Origin: Streptomyces cinnabarinus
GTDB lineage: Bacteria > Actinomycetota > Actinomycetes > Streptomycetales > Streptomycetaceae
Length of the DNA stretch: 64,000 nt
Direction: 5' to 3'
Assembly (NCBI RefSeq): GCF_027270315.1
Contig: NZ_CP114413.1
Location: 6,014,001-6,078,000 of the forward strand
Part shown: in pieces, positions 9,152 to 17,999 of the stretch
Layout: every line of letters starts with the position of its first letter
Numbering within the stretch: the first letter of the stretch is position 1
The notes under the pieces: generated by a model
The model's database searches: none
Told to the model about the DNA's origin: nothing
Seen by the model: the letters and a program-made list of their open reading frames with translations, nothing else
Position numbers and translations under genes: made by a program

Positions 9152-11971
9152 ATGGGTATCACGAGTTCAGGAATGCGAGCACCGGTGCAGAAGACGCGGC
9201 CTCGTCGCTCAGGCAAGCAGACGGCCTCCGCAGGGACCCCGGAGCAACCGTCCGGCACCACGGCGGGGACCGGCGCCACCTCGGCCGGCAAGGGCCGGCC
9301 CACCCATGTGCGCAACCGGCTCATCATCGCCGTGGCCGTGGTCGCCGCCGCCATAGCGGCCGCCGGTGCCCCCTCGATCGTCACCGCTTCCGCGCAGGTG
9401 CACGACAGCCAGGAGCTGGTGACCCTCTCCGAGCAGACCGAGGACGCCCTCGCGCTCGCCCACTCGCTCGCCGACGAACGCGACGAGGTCACCTCCTACG
9501 TCGCCGCCGGACGCCCCAAGTCCAAGGCGCCCTCGGAGCAGCGCGGCGCCCGCGTCGACCGGCTGGTAGACGAACTGCGCGCGAACCCCGACATCCCCGA
9601 GTCCCTGCGCACGGACCTGGACGACATCGCGGGCCTGCGCAGAGCGGCGCTCACCGGGAAGAGCACCGCTCTCGAAACGCACAAGGCGTACACCGACGCG
9701 CTCACCGAGCTCCACCGCCTCGCCGAGAAACTGGCCGAGGACATGCCGCCCCGCGCGGGCTCCGGTGCCTACGCCCTCGCCGAGCTCGACACCGCCGTAC
9801 AGCAGGCCGCCTCCACTCGGGGCCTGCTGCTCGCCGCGCTCAGCGTGCCCCGCTCCACCCAGACGGTGATCGACCCGATCACCGGACTGCCGAGCGAGGT
9901 CACCACCTCCTCCGACGCCGACACCAAGCAGCGTGCCGCGCTCACCGCGGCCGCCCAGGAGGCGCGGCTGCGCTCCGACGCGGCGCTCGCCGACTTCCGC
10001 TCGACCGCGCCCCAGCAGTCGGTGACCTCCTACGACTCCACGGTCACCGGACCGGAGGCGGAGGCCGCCGAGAAGTACCTCGCCTCCCTCACCGACCAGC
10101 CGACCCTCTCCGACGGCGAACTCGGCACCAGCCTGAAGAAGCTGGACGCGGCGCTCTCCGCGCGCGTGGAGATGATGCGGGGCGCCGAGTCGGCCCTGCA
10201 CGACCGCCGCACCAAGGACCTCGCCCTGCTCCGTGACGACGACGTCACCGAGCTGGAGATCCGCATCGCGATCCTGGGCGTGCTGGTGCTGCTCGCGATC
10301 GGTGTGGCCACCGGCATGGCACGCAGCCTGACCCGGCCCCTCGCCGTCCTGCGCCTGGGTTCGGCCCGCCTCGCGGGCGCGGGGGACCCGACGACGGAGG
10401 AACCGGTCCGGTTCACCGGCCGCAAGGACGAGTTCGCGAAGGTCGTCGACTCCGTCAACACCCTGCACGCGCAGGCGGCCGCCCTCCACGAGCGCATCGC
10501 GACGCTGGAGTCCGACCGCAAGCATCTCGTGGGCCAGCGCCAGAAGATGGCCGACGCCCGTGAGGAGCTGCGCGCCGAACTGGCCGACTCCGCCGCCCAG
10601 CTGGAGAGCCTGCGCACCAGCATCGGCTCCACCTTCGTCAGCCTCGCCCTGCGCACGCTGGGCCTGGTGGAACGCCAACTGGCGGTGATCGAGGGCCTGG
10701 AGGAGCGCGAACAGGACCCCGACCGCCTCGCCACCCTCTTCAAGCTGGACCACTTCGCGACCGTGATGCGCCGCCACAGCGAGAACCTGCTGGTGCTGGC
10801 GGGCACGGAGCATGTGCAGCACAGCGCGGGTCCGGTGCCGCTGGTGGACGTGGTCCGGGCGGCGGTGAGCGAGATCGAGCGGTACGAGCGGGTCCGGATC
10901 GCCTCGCTCCCTCCCCACGCGCACATCGCGGGCTTCGCGGCGGACGACCTCTCGCATCTGCTGGCCGAACTGATGGAGAACGCCACCTCGTTCTCCCCGC
11001 CGGACCTGCCCGTCGAGATCTCCGGCTGGCTCCTGGAGAACGGCGAGGTCATGCTCTCCGTCCAGGACGAGGGCATCGGGATGACGGACGACCGCCTGAC
11101 CCGCCTGAACGCCCGCCTGTCCGGCTTCGACCCCGAGGCGACCTACGACCAGGAGGGCGAGGAGGGCCTCGGTCTCGGCCTCTACGTCGTCGCCCGCCTG
11201 GCCCACCGCCACGGCGTCCGAGTCCAGCTCCGCGACCAGAAGCAGGGCGGAGTGACGGCGGTGGCGGTCCTCCCGGAGCACCTCCTGGCCCCGGCCCAGC
11301 CCTCCGCGGTACCGGCCACGGGCCCCATGTCCGCCTCCCCGCACACCGTCTCCCTCCCCGGCGCGAACGCGGAGGCCAACTCCAACGTCCTGCACGGCAC
11401 CCGGGGCGACCGCCTGGTGGCGCTGGCCGAAAAGGTCCTCGAGAACGCGGGCCGGCCGGCGGAGTCCCGCCCGAGGCCCGAGGAACCGGCCCCCGAGACT
11501 CCGGCGGAAACCACGATGGAGCTCCTCCTGCCGGAGGCAACAGAACCCGAGCCCGCGACGCCGGGCACGGACCAGGCACCGGAGTCGGCGAAGCCCGCAG
11601 CCGCCGACGGCGAGTCCGCCCCGCAGGGGTCACCCGCACCCGACGACGAAAGTGGTACGGGTGGTGCGGGTGAGAACCCGGAGGCCGATGGCGAAGCCGA
11701 GACGGAACACGAGCGCGCCACCGAGGACGAGCTCACCGCCAAGGGCCTCCCCAAGCGCACCCCGAAGATCACCACACCCACCCACACACCGCGTCAGCGA
11801 ACGACAAGCGTCGACGCCGACGCCCTGCGCCGCAGACTGGGCGGCTTCCGCCGGGGGGCAGAGGCCGGCTACCGCGACGTAGAAGCAGAGATCGCCGAAC
11901 AGACGGGCCGGACAACGGCACCGCAATCGGAAGAAGCCACGGGGGGCACAGTCGAGGAGGCAAGCAGTTGA
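9152..11971 (+). CDS. cvnA: conservon sensor kinase with NIT domain (CvnA type)
   Basis: A 939-residue membrane histidine kinase. A hydrophobic segment (LIIAVAVVAAAIAAAG) near residue 60 is followed by a nitrate/nitrite-sensing NIT-type extracellular domain to about 365. A second membrane segment (ILGVLVLLAIGVATG), a HAMP linker and a coiled coil come next, then an ATPase domain with N box LLAELMENATSF, G1 DEGIGMTDD and G2 GLGLGLYVVARL. The last 230 residues are a disordered Pro/Glu-rich tail. In conservons CvnA is thought to act on CvnB-D, like a G-protein-coupled receptor system. The next gene overlaps it by 4 bases (TTGA). An ATG at 9173 is a possible alternative start. Confidence 0.92.
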   Translation: MGITSSGMRAPVQKTRPRRSGKQTASAGTPEQPSGTTAGTGATSAGKGRPTHVRNRLIIAVAVVAAAIAAAGAPSIVTASAQVHDSQELVTLSEQTEDALALAHSLADERDEVTSYVAAGRPKSKAPSEQRGARVDRLVDELRANPDIPESLRTDLDDIAGLRRAALTGKSTALETHKAYTDALTELHRLAEKLAEDMPPRAGSGAYALAELDTAVQQAASTRGLLLAALSVPRSTQTVIDPITGLPSEVTTSSDADTKQRAALTAAAQEARLRSDAALADFRSTAPQQSVTSYDSTVTGPEAEAAEKYLASLTDQPTLSDGELGTSLKKLDAALSARVEMMRGAESALHDRRTKDLALLRDDDVTELEIRIAILGVLVLLAIGVATGMARSLTRPLAVLRLGSARLAGAGDPTTEEPVRFTGRKDEFAKVVDSVNTLHAQAAALHERIATLESDRKHLVGQRQKMADAREELRAELADSAAQLESLRTSIGSTFVSLALRTLGLVERQLAVIEGLEEREQDPDRLATLFKLDHFATVMRRHSENLLVLAGTEHVQHSAGPVPLVDVVRAAVSEIERYERVRIASLPPHAHIAGFAADDLSHLLAELMENATSFSPPDLPVEISGWLLENGEVMLSVQDEGIGMTDDRLTRLNARLSGFDPEATYDQEGEEGLGLGLYVVARLAHRHGVRVQLRDQKQGGVTAVAVLPEHLLAPAQPSAVPATGPMSASPHTVSLPGANAEANSNVLHGTRGDRLVALAEKVLENAGRPAESRPRPEEPAPETPAETTMELLLPEATEPEPATPGTDQAPESAKPAAADGESAPQGSPAPDDESGTGGAGENPEADGEAETEHERATEDELTAKGLPKRTPKITTPTHTPRQRTTSVDADALRRRLGGFRRGAEAGYRDVEAEIAEQTGRTTAPQSEEATGGTVEEASS

Positions 11972-12465
11972 CCGCGCCCAGTACCTTCGGACTGAGCAGT
12001 GAAGCCCGCAACCTGCACTGGCTGCTGACCAACCTGGTAGAGGAAGTCCCCGGCATCGAATCGGTCGCCGTGGTCTCCTCCGACGGCCTGCTCCTGCTCT
12101 CCTCGGACCCGGACAGAAACGAGGCGGCCAAGGCACAGCGCACGCGCAAGGGCCCTCGCGGCTCCTCCGCCGACCTCGCCACCGTCGTTTCCGGCATTGG
12201 CAGCCTCACCATCGGCGCCGCCCGGCTCATGGAGTACGGCGGCGTGAAGCACACGATGGTCGCGATGGACGAGGGCAGCCTGTTCGTGATGTCCATCAGC
12301 GACGGCTCCCTGCTCGGCGTCCACGGCTCCGCCGACTGCGACATGAGCGTGGTCGCCTACCACATGGCCCTGTTCGTCGGCCGCGCCGGCCACGTCCTGA
12401 CCCCCGAACTCCGCAGCGAGCTACGAAAATCCCTGGAAGCCGAGTCGACCGGGAGCACCCGATGA
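11968..12465 (+). CDS. cvnB: roadblock/LC7 domain protein (CvnB type)
   Basis: This 165-residue protein is a roadblock/LC7 fold: NLHWLLTNLVEEVPG, then the strand VAVVSSDGLLLLSS and the repeat-like HTMVAMDEGSLFVMS. Such proteins regulate small Ras/MglA-like GTPases. It starts with TTG overlapping the stop of the kinase gene (TTGA), which implies translational coupling, and its own stop overlaps the DUF742 start by ATGA. In conservons CvnB binds the GTPase CvnD at the membrane. Confidence 0.93.
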   Translation: MTAPSTFGLSSEARNLHWLLTNLVEEVPGIESVAVVSSDGLLLLSSDPDRNEAAKAQRTRKGPRGSSADLATVVSGIGSLTIGAARLMEYGGVKHTMVAMDEGSLFVMSISDGSLLGVHGSADCDMSVVAYHMALFVGRAGHVLTPELRSELRKSLEAESTGSTR

Positions 12466-12875
12466 GCAGCGGCACACCGAACAAGCTCCCCGTCCGCGGC
12501 GGCGACCGCAAGCCCGCCCGCGTACGCCCCTACTCGCTCACCGGCGGCCGTACCCGCTTCGGCCACGTCCTCCTCGTGGAGACGTTCGTGGCCGCGTTGG
12601 AGGCCCCGGAGGAGCGCAAGGAGCTGGCGAATGGTTCCCTCAGCACCCGGGTCATGCCGGAGCTGATGGCCATCGTCGAACTGTGCCGCCGGATGCGCAC
12701 GGTGGCCGAGATCGCCGCGCTGCTGAAGATGCCGCTCGGTGTCGTCCGCGTCCTCCTCAGCGACCTCGCGGACCAGGGAAAGATCCGTGTGTACGGCACC
12801 GGCACCGGTCACGGCACCGGCCGCCCGGACCGCGCTCTGCTCGAAAGGGTGCTGAGTGGACTCCGTCGTCTCTGA
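12462..12875 (+). CDS. cvnC: DUF742 protein (CvnC type)
   Basis: The 137-residue protein is a DUF742 member. RVRPYSLTGGRTRFG is the family N-terminal signature, and the C-terminal half (ELCRRMRTVAEIAALLKMPL, then VRVLLSDLADQGKI) looks like a winged helix. It overlaps its neighbours on both sides (ATGA at the start, 20 bases at the end), so all four conservon genes are tightly coupled. Its biochemical role in the complex is not established. Confidence 0.92.
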   Translation: MSSGTPNKLPVRGGDRKPARVRPYSLTGGRTRFGHVLLVETFVAALEAPEERKELANGSLSTRVMPELMAIVELCRRMRTVAEIAALLKMPLGVVRVLLSDLADQGKIRVYGTGTGHGTGRPDRALLERVLSGLRRL

Positions 12876-13503
12876 AGCCAGAGAACTCACCGAAGCCGGC
12901 GAACCAGCCGAAGCCACCGACGAGGACCTGAAGTCCTGGCAGACGGACCGTACCCGCGCCCCCATAGCCACGAAGATCGTCGTCGCGGGCGGGTTCGGCG
13001 TCGGCAAGACCACCCTGGTCACCGCCGTCTCGGAGATCACGCCCCTGCAGACCGAGGCGCTGATGACCGAGGCGAGCGAGGAGACCGACGATCTCACCGC
13101 CACGCCGGAGAAGCTGACCACCACCGTGGCCATGGACTTCGGCCGCATCACGCTCGACGACGACCTGGTGCTCTACCTCTTCGGCACCCCGGGCCAGCAG
13201 CGGTTCTGGTTCATGTGGGACGACCTGGTGCGCGGCGCGATCGGCGCGGTCGTGCTGGCCGACACCCGGCGGCTGAAGGACTGTTTCCCGGCGCTGGACT
13301 ACTTCGAGAGCTGCGGGCTGCCGTACGTCGTCGCGGTCAACCACTTCGACGGCAGTGAGCGGTTCGAGCCGGAGGACGTGCGGGAGGCGCTCACCATCCC
13401 GGCACACATACCTGTCATGATCATGGATGCGCGGCGCCGGATCTCGGCGATCGAGACCCTGCTGGCCCTGGTGGGCCACGCGCTGGACGAAACCCCCGAG
13501 TAG
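12856..13503 (+). CDS. cvnD: small GTPase of the conservon (CvnD type)
   Basis: A 215-residue Ras-like GTP-binding protein. G1 is GGFGVGKTT, G3 is FGTPGQQ (the DxxG Asp is replaced by a Thr-Pro context typical of this family) and G4 is VNHFDGS instead of NKxD. The GTG at 12856 lies inside the end of the DUF742 gene. These proteins bind CvnB and are proposed to relay the kinase signal. The stop is 14 bases before the monooxygenase start, so that gene probably belongs to the same transcript. Confidence 0.92.
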   Translation: MDSVVSEARELTEAGEPAEATDEDLKSWQTDRTRAPIATKIVVAGGFGVGKTTLVTAVSEITPLQTEALMTEASEETDDLTATPEKLTTTVAMDFGRITLDDDLVLYLFGTPGQQRFWFMWDDLVRGAIGAVVLADTRRLKDCFPALDYFESCGLPYVVAVNHFDGSERFEPEDVREALTIPAHIPVMIMDARRRISAIETLLALVGHALDETPE

Positions 13504-13517
13504 GAGAACTGCCCCGC

Positions 13518-14765
13518 ATGCGGAAGATACTCGTCGTCGGGGCCGGCCAGTCCGGCCTCCAGCTCGCCCTCGGACTCCAGTCGAACGGGTACGAGGTCAC
13601 GCTCATGTCCAACCGGACCGCGGACGAGATCCGCACCGGCCGGGTCATGTCGACGCAGTGCATGTTCGACACCGCCCTCCAGCACGAGCGCGATCTCCAG
13701 CTGAACTTCTGGGAGTCCCAGGCCCCGAAGATCGAAGGACTCGGCATCTCGGTGGCGGCCCCGGGCTCCTGGGCCGAGGGCCCGGCGGCCCGCGCGATCG
13801 ACTGGCTGGGCCGGCTCGACGGGTACGCCCAGTCCGTGGACCAGCGGGTGAAGATGGCCGGCTGGATGGAGACCTTCGCCCAGCGCGGCGGCCAGCTGGT
13901 CATCCACGGCGCGGCGGTCGGGGACCTCGACTACTTCTCCCGTACGTACGACCTGGTGCTGGTGTCGGCGGGCAAGGGCGAGCTGGTGTCCATGTTCGCC
14001 CGGGACCCGGAGCGCTCCCCGTACACCGAGCCGCAGCGCGCCCTCGCGGTGGCCTATGTCCACGGCCTCGGCCCGCGCCCCGAGCACCCGGAGCTGGAGG
14101 CGGTCCGCTGCTCCCTGGTGCCCGGTGTCGGTGAGCTGTTCATCATGCCGACGCTCACCACCTCCGGCCGCGCCGACATCCTGTTCTGGGAGGGCATACC
14201 CGGCGGCCCGCTGGATGTCTTCAACGGCGTCAAGGACCCGGCGGAGCACCTCTCCCTGACCCTGGAACTCATGGAGAGGTTCACGCCCTGGGAGTACGCG
14301 CGGGCGACGAAGGTCGAACTGACCGACGCCGGCGGCACGTTGGCCGGCCGCTACGCACCCACGGTCCGCAACCCGATCGGCCGCCTGCCCGGCGGTGGCC
14401 TGGTCCTCGGTGTCGCCGACGTCGTCGTGGCCAACGACCCGATCACCGGTCAGGGCTCCAACTCCGCGTCCAAGTGCGCCGCCGCGTACCTCGCGTCCAT
14501 CCTCGAACACGGTGACAAGCCGTTCGACGAGGAGTGGATGCAGTCGACGTTCGACCGCTACTGGGAGACGGCCCAGCACGTCACCAAGTGGACCAACGCC
14601 ATGCTCGCCCCGCCGCCGGAGCACATCCTGAACCTCATCGGCGCGGCCGGCCAGATCCAGCCCGCGGCGGACCGTTTCGCCAATGCCTTCAACAACCCGG
14701 CCGACGTGGAGAACTTCTTCTACGACCCGGAGAAGACCGCGGCTTACCTGGCCTCCCTGGCCTGA
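13518..14765 (+). CDS. StyA-like flavin monooxygenase
   Basis: The 415-residue protein has an N-terminal FAD Rossmann motif (KILVVGAGQSGLQLALGL, GxGxxG) and the overall plan of styrene/indole monooxygenases: MSTQCMFDTALQHERD and a C-terminal FAD contact GVADVVVANDPITGQGSN. StyA enzymes epoxidise styrene or indole using reduced FAD from a separate reductase, StyB. No reductase gene is seen nearby. It lies 14 bases after the conservon GTPase with a GGAG ribosome site, so co-expression with the conservon is likely. The substrate is unknown. Confidence 0.85.
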   Translation: MRKILVVGAGQSGLQLALGLQSNGYEVTLMSNRTADEIRTGRVMSTQCMFDTALQHERDLQLNFWESQAPKIEGLGISVAAPGSWAEGPAARAIDWLGRLDGYAQSVDQRVKMAGWMETFAQRGGQLVIHGAAVGDLDYFSRTYDLVLVSAGKGELVSMFARDPERSPYTEPQRALAVAYVHGLGPRPEHPELEAVRCSLVPGVGELFIMPTLTTSGRADILFWEGIPGGPLDVFNGVKDPAEHLSLTLELMERFTPWEYARATKVELTDAGGTLAGRYAPTVRNPIGRLPGGGLVLGVADVVVANDPITGQGSNSASKCAAAYLASILEHGDKPFDEEWMQSTFDRYWETAQHVTKWTNAMLAPPPEHILNLIGAAGQIQPAADRFANAFNNPADVENFFYDPEKTAAYLASLA

Positions 14766-15799
14766 TCCCCGTCCGGGCGTACGGCCCCGAGAATCGGGTG
14801 GGTGGCGATCGGGGAGACCTTGACCCGCTCACCCGTCCTCGGGGCCTCGACCACCTCGCCCGCGCCCAGATACATCGCCACATGCGTGGCGTCGCGGTGA
14901 TAGACGACCAGGTCACCCGGCCGCAGTTCGTCCAGCGGCACCCTCGGGAGCCGCTCCCACTGCTCCTGGCTGGTGCGCGGGATCGAGGTCCCCGCGTGGT
15001 CCCACGCCTGCGAGGTGAGCCCCGAGCAGTCGTACGTCCGCGGCCCCTCGGCGCCCCATTCGTACGGCTTCCCGAGCTGCCGCACGGCGTACCCCACCGC
15101 CTTCTCGCCCGCGCTCGACGGCTCGGCGGGCCCGGCGCCCAGCGCCCCGGAGGTGACGAGGTCCCGCTGCGCCTCCTCGACGCCCTTCTCCTCCAACTCG
15201 CCGATGTCCACGAGCTGTTCGGCGGTGAGCGAGGCGAGCATCTCCTCGACGTCGGTCAGCCGCCCGCGCACCTCGTCCCGGTCCTTCTTCTGCCGCTCGG
15301 CGAGTGCGAGCTGCTTGTCGAGGGCGGTACGCGCCTTGCGCGCCAGCTCGTCGGCCTTCTTCTCGCTGCCGGTCAGCCGCCCCACCGTCTCGGCCCGCTC
15401 CCGCGCCAACTGCCCGATCACATGCCCCTGTTCGAGCGCGTGCTGCGGCGAACGGGCCAGCAGCAGCCGTACGTACGAGGAGATCTCGGTGCTGCCCTGG
15501 TACTGCTGCCGGGCCAGCCGCCCCGCCGCGCCCCGGCTGTCGTGCAGCGAGAGCCGCACCCGGGAGAGTTCCCCGTCCAGCCGCCTGACCTCGGCGCGCT
15601 GTGCCTTGAGCTTCTCCTCGGTGGCGTTGTACGTCTCGGTGGCGCGTTCCGCCTCCCGGTACAGACGCTGAAGGTCCGTCAGAAGCCGGGCCACCGACGG
15701 CTCGCCGGGTTCCGGGACGGCCACCGCGGGCAGCGGCACGAGGACGGTGCCGGCCGCCAGCGCCGCCGTGCACACCAGACGCGTAAGCCTTCCTGACAC
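14744..15799 (-). CDS. secreted NlpC/P60 peptidoglycan hydrolase
   Basis: A 351-residue exported protein. The signal peptide ends near LPAVAVPEP. A long coiled coil (about 40-215, many Glu/Arg/Leu heptads) precedes a C-terminal NlpC/P60 domain with catalytic Cys in YDCSGLTSQAW and His in RDATHVAMYLG. Such RipA-like enzymes cut D-Glu-meso-DAP type bonds in the wall. The GTG at 15799 is preceded by a strong GGAGG site (15808-15812). Its 3' end overlaps the convergent monooxygenase gene by 22 bases. Confidence 0.93.
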   Translation of the reverse strand: MSGRLTRLVCTAALAAGTVLVPLPAVAVPEPGEPSVARLLTDLQRLYREAERATETYNATEEKLKAQRAEVRRLDGELSRVRLSLHDSRGAAGRLARQQYQGSTEISSYVRLLLARSPQHALEQGHVIGQLARERAETVGRLTGSEKKADELARKARTALDKQLALAERQKKDRDEVRGRLTDVEEMLASLTAEQLVDIGELEEKGVEEAQRDLVTSGALGAGPAEPSSAGEKAVGYAVRQLGKPYEWGAEGPRTYDCSGLTSQAWDHAGTSIPRTSQEQWERLPRVPLDELRPGDLVVYHRDATHVAMYLGAGEVVEAPRTGERVKVSPIATHPILGAVRPDGDQAREAR

Positions 15800-15901
15800 G
15801 TCATCACCTCCGGTGCGGGCAGCCTCTCTGCTCCGCACCGTGAGCATCGAACGGGGGCGCCGGGTCCGCGCGCCGGGTGTGCGCGGTTCGGCGCAACGAG
15901 G

Positions 15902-16222
15902 TCACCCGTCCGCGTCGTCCGGCTTGCCGCCCGGCGTGGCGTCTGGCTTCGCCCACGGCCACTTCAGCTTGTGCGTGTGCCGCCCCTCGGGGTCGTAGAG
16001 GTACTTCCAGCGCCGGCTGAGCCCGACCTGGCGGCCCTCGACGCGCGGGACACGGCTGTAGACCAGCACGGCGGGCGGCCCGCCGTCGGGGTCCGGGACG
16101 GGGATGCGGTACGTCTTGGGCGGGTGCCCGGTGATCCCGAGCAGTACGGGCAGCACGCGCCCGTCCATGGGCCCGCCCTCGAAGGGGGTGTCTTCGCTCT
16201 TCACGGGACCAGTGTCAGCCAT
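15902..16222 (-). CDS. small conserved hypothetical protein
   Basis: The 106-residue soluble protein has no domain I recognise. It contains a conserved-looking core (PVLLGITGHPPKTYRIPVPD, then VLVYSRVPRVEGRQVGLSRR) and a basic, disordered C-terminal tail. The ATG at 16222 overlaps the TetR stop by 8 bases, so it is probably translated by coupling with the TetR gene. Confidence 0.7.
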   Translation of the reverse strand: MADTGPVKSEDTPFEGGPMDGRVLPVLLGITGHPPKTYRIPVPDPDGGPPAVLVYSRVPRVEGRQVGLSRRWKYLYDPEGRHTHKLKWPWAKPDATPGGKPDDADG

Positions 16223-16868
16223 CCCCGCCCAGGGCCTTGACCAGGGCCGCGGTCTGCGGGTCACGGGCGCCGGTGACCGAGAGCACGGCGATGAACTGGT
16301 CGACGAGCCAGTCGCGCAGCTCGGTCACGGGCGGCTGCTTGCCCTCGTCGAGCCAGAGCAGGGAGGCCGCCTCGCACGAGGTGATCCACAGCTTGACGGT
16401 CATCCGCAGCAGCAGGCCCGGATCGCTGACGGCCAGATGACTGAGGATGTGTTCGGCGGCGGCCCGGCGCACCCCGTCGACGATCGACGTGGTCCGGGAG
16501 GTCTCCACGACGCTGCCGCCCTGCAGCAGGGCGCTGAACCCGGCGTCGTGCTGGTCGACGAAGGCGAGGTACCGGTCGAGGGCCCGCCCGAGCCGCTCGA
16601 GCAGCGGGCCCTCCCGCGGCTCGTCGAAGCACTGCTCGAGCTCCTCGGCGGCGGACCGCAGGGCGGCCTCGTAGAGCTGCTGCTTCCCGCCGGGGAAGTA
16701 CCGGTACACCAGGGGCCGCGACACTCCGGCCGCCTCCGCCACGTCGTCGAGCGACACCTCTTCCGGCGCCCGGTGGGCGAACAGGGACAACGCGGCCGCG
16801 AGCAGCTGACTGCGCCGCTCCTCGACACTGAGACGTCGATAGGCGGGACTGGGTGCCGAGGGGCTCAT
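16215..16868 (-). CDS. TetR family transcriptional regulator
   Basis: This 217-residue regulator has a typical N-terminal helix-turn-helix: ERRSQLLAAALSLFA, then VSLDDVAEAAGVSRPLVYRYFPGGKQQLYEAAL. The C-terminal ligand-binding half is hydrophobic and variable. The ATG at 16868 is chosen because the TetR fold starts shortly after it. The long upstream in-frame extension is opposite-frame noise. It lies 65 bases downstream of the AurF-like gene on the same strand and probably controls the diiron genes and itself. Confidence 0.93.
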   Translation of the reverse strand: MSPSAPSPAYRRLSVEERRSQLLAAALSLFAHRAPEEVSLDDVAEAAGVSRPLVYRYFPGGKQQLYEAALRSAAEELEQCFDEPREGPLLERLGRALDRYLAFVDQHDAGFSALLQGGSVVETSRTTSIVDGVRRAAAEHILSHLAVSDPGLLLRMTVKLWITSCEAASLLWLDEGKQPPVTELRDWLVDQFIAVLSVTGARDPQTAALVKALGGDG

Positions 16869-16871
16869 GAC

Positions 16872-16891
16872 GTGCAGACTAACCGCTGCAC
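16872..16891. promoter_or_regulatory. candidate TetR operator
   Basis: GTGCAG-N8-CTGCAC is a perfect 6+6 inverted repeat only a few bases upstream of the TetR start codon. Its position suits autoregulation. No binding data exist, and a second copy was not found in the divergent region at 17873-17999. Confidence 0.35.
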
Positions 16892-16933
16892 CGGCACCCG
16901 GGCCGTCCTGTACCGGCCTGTTCGAGCCGCTTC

Positions 16934-17872
16934 CTAGGCCAGCAGCCCCGACGACTTCCACAGCCGCCGCCCGACCCCCCGCAGCACCCCGATGTCGTCC
17001 AGGAAGTCGGTCAGCCGCTTCGCCCCCGTCTGCATGACCTCCCGCCGATGCCCACTCGCCCTGACCTGCGCCACGGCCTCCCGCTGGTCGAGCCCCAGAT
17101 TCGTGTAGACCTCGGGGTTCACGAAGGCCACCGAGAACACCCGGGCGAACTCCCCGGAGGTGACCCGGGTGAACTCCTGGGACCACTTCGGCGCCGTCAC
17201 CATCTGCCGGCGCAGCTCCTCACGGGCGTAGCGGACATGGCGCGCCTCCTCCACCACATGGATCCGCGTCACGCCCCGCACCAGCGGCTGCACCCGCTCG
17301 TCCGGGAACGTCAGCCGCTGCATCCAGTCCAGGACCTCCTCGCCGAGCAGCGTCGCCGTGAAGGAGCCCGGCGTCGTGGAGATCGTCTTGAACAGCCGCC
17401 CCAGGTTGTGGTGCGCTCGGCTCACCGGGTACCACGGCGTATCCCCGCGGGAGATCAGCCGCGCGAACATCTTCGAGTGCCGGCACTCGTCCTCGATCTC
17501 GGTCAGCGCGTACCGCACATGGGCGCTCGTCGCCGCCTTGTCGTAGATGTGCCGCACCAGCAGCTGCATCAGGATCAGCTCGAACCAGATCCCCAGGGAG
17601 GCCAGCGCCGCCGCCTCGTGCTGCGAGAGCAGGATCCGCTGCTCCTCGCTCATCCGCTTCCAGATCGGGGTGTCGTACAGCGACACCAGCTCCGGCGGCC
17701 AGAACCACTTGCCCTCCTCGAAGGGCGCGTCCCAGTCCAGCTCCTTGTCGGGGTCGAAGGAGTGCTTCGCGGAGGAGTCGAGCAGCCGCTCGGCCACCTG
17801 CTCCCGGTCCTTGAGCAGGCCCAGCGCGTCGCGCAGCCCCTCCAGTGCGTCGGCGTCCGTGAGCGTCGTCAT
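16934..17872 (-). CDS. AurF-like diiron oxygenase
   Basis: The 312-residue protein is all-helical and carries two ligand clusters of the p-aminobenzoate N-oxygenase (AurF) family: EIEDECRHSKMFAR (ExxxECRH) and HVVEEARHVRYAREE (EExRH). A Glu in QHEAAALASLGIWFE and further residues complete the six-ligand site. AurF oxidises aromatic amines to nitro groups. Most chromosomal homologues have no known substrate. It is divergent from another diiron protein and followed by the TetR gene. Confidence 0.85.
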   Translation of the reverse strand: MTTLTDADALEGLRDALGLLKDREQVAERLLDSSAKHSFDPDKELDWDAPFEEGKWFWPPELVSLYDTPIWKRMSEEQRILLSQHEAAALASLGIWFELILMQLLVRHIYDKAATSAHVRYALTEIEDECRHSKMFARLISRGDTPWYPVSRAHHNLGRLFKTISTTPGSFTATLLGEEVLDWMQRLTFPDERVQPLVRGVTRIHVVEEARHVRYAREELRRQMVTAPKWSQEFTRVTSGEFARVFSVAFVNPEVYTNLGLDQREAVAQVRASGHRREVMQTGAKRLTDFLDDIGVLRGVGRRLWKSSGLLA

Positions 17873-17999
17873 GGTTCTCCCAACTCGTCACCCGGGGTCA
17901 CATCCTCCGTCCCCTTATGAGACTGCCTGTCAGCAAGCTCGTCAATCCCTCGCGCGGCACTTGTTGACCCCGCGTCTACCGCGCGGGAGCCTGCGAGAC

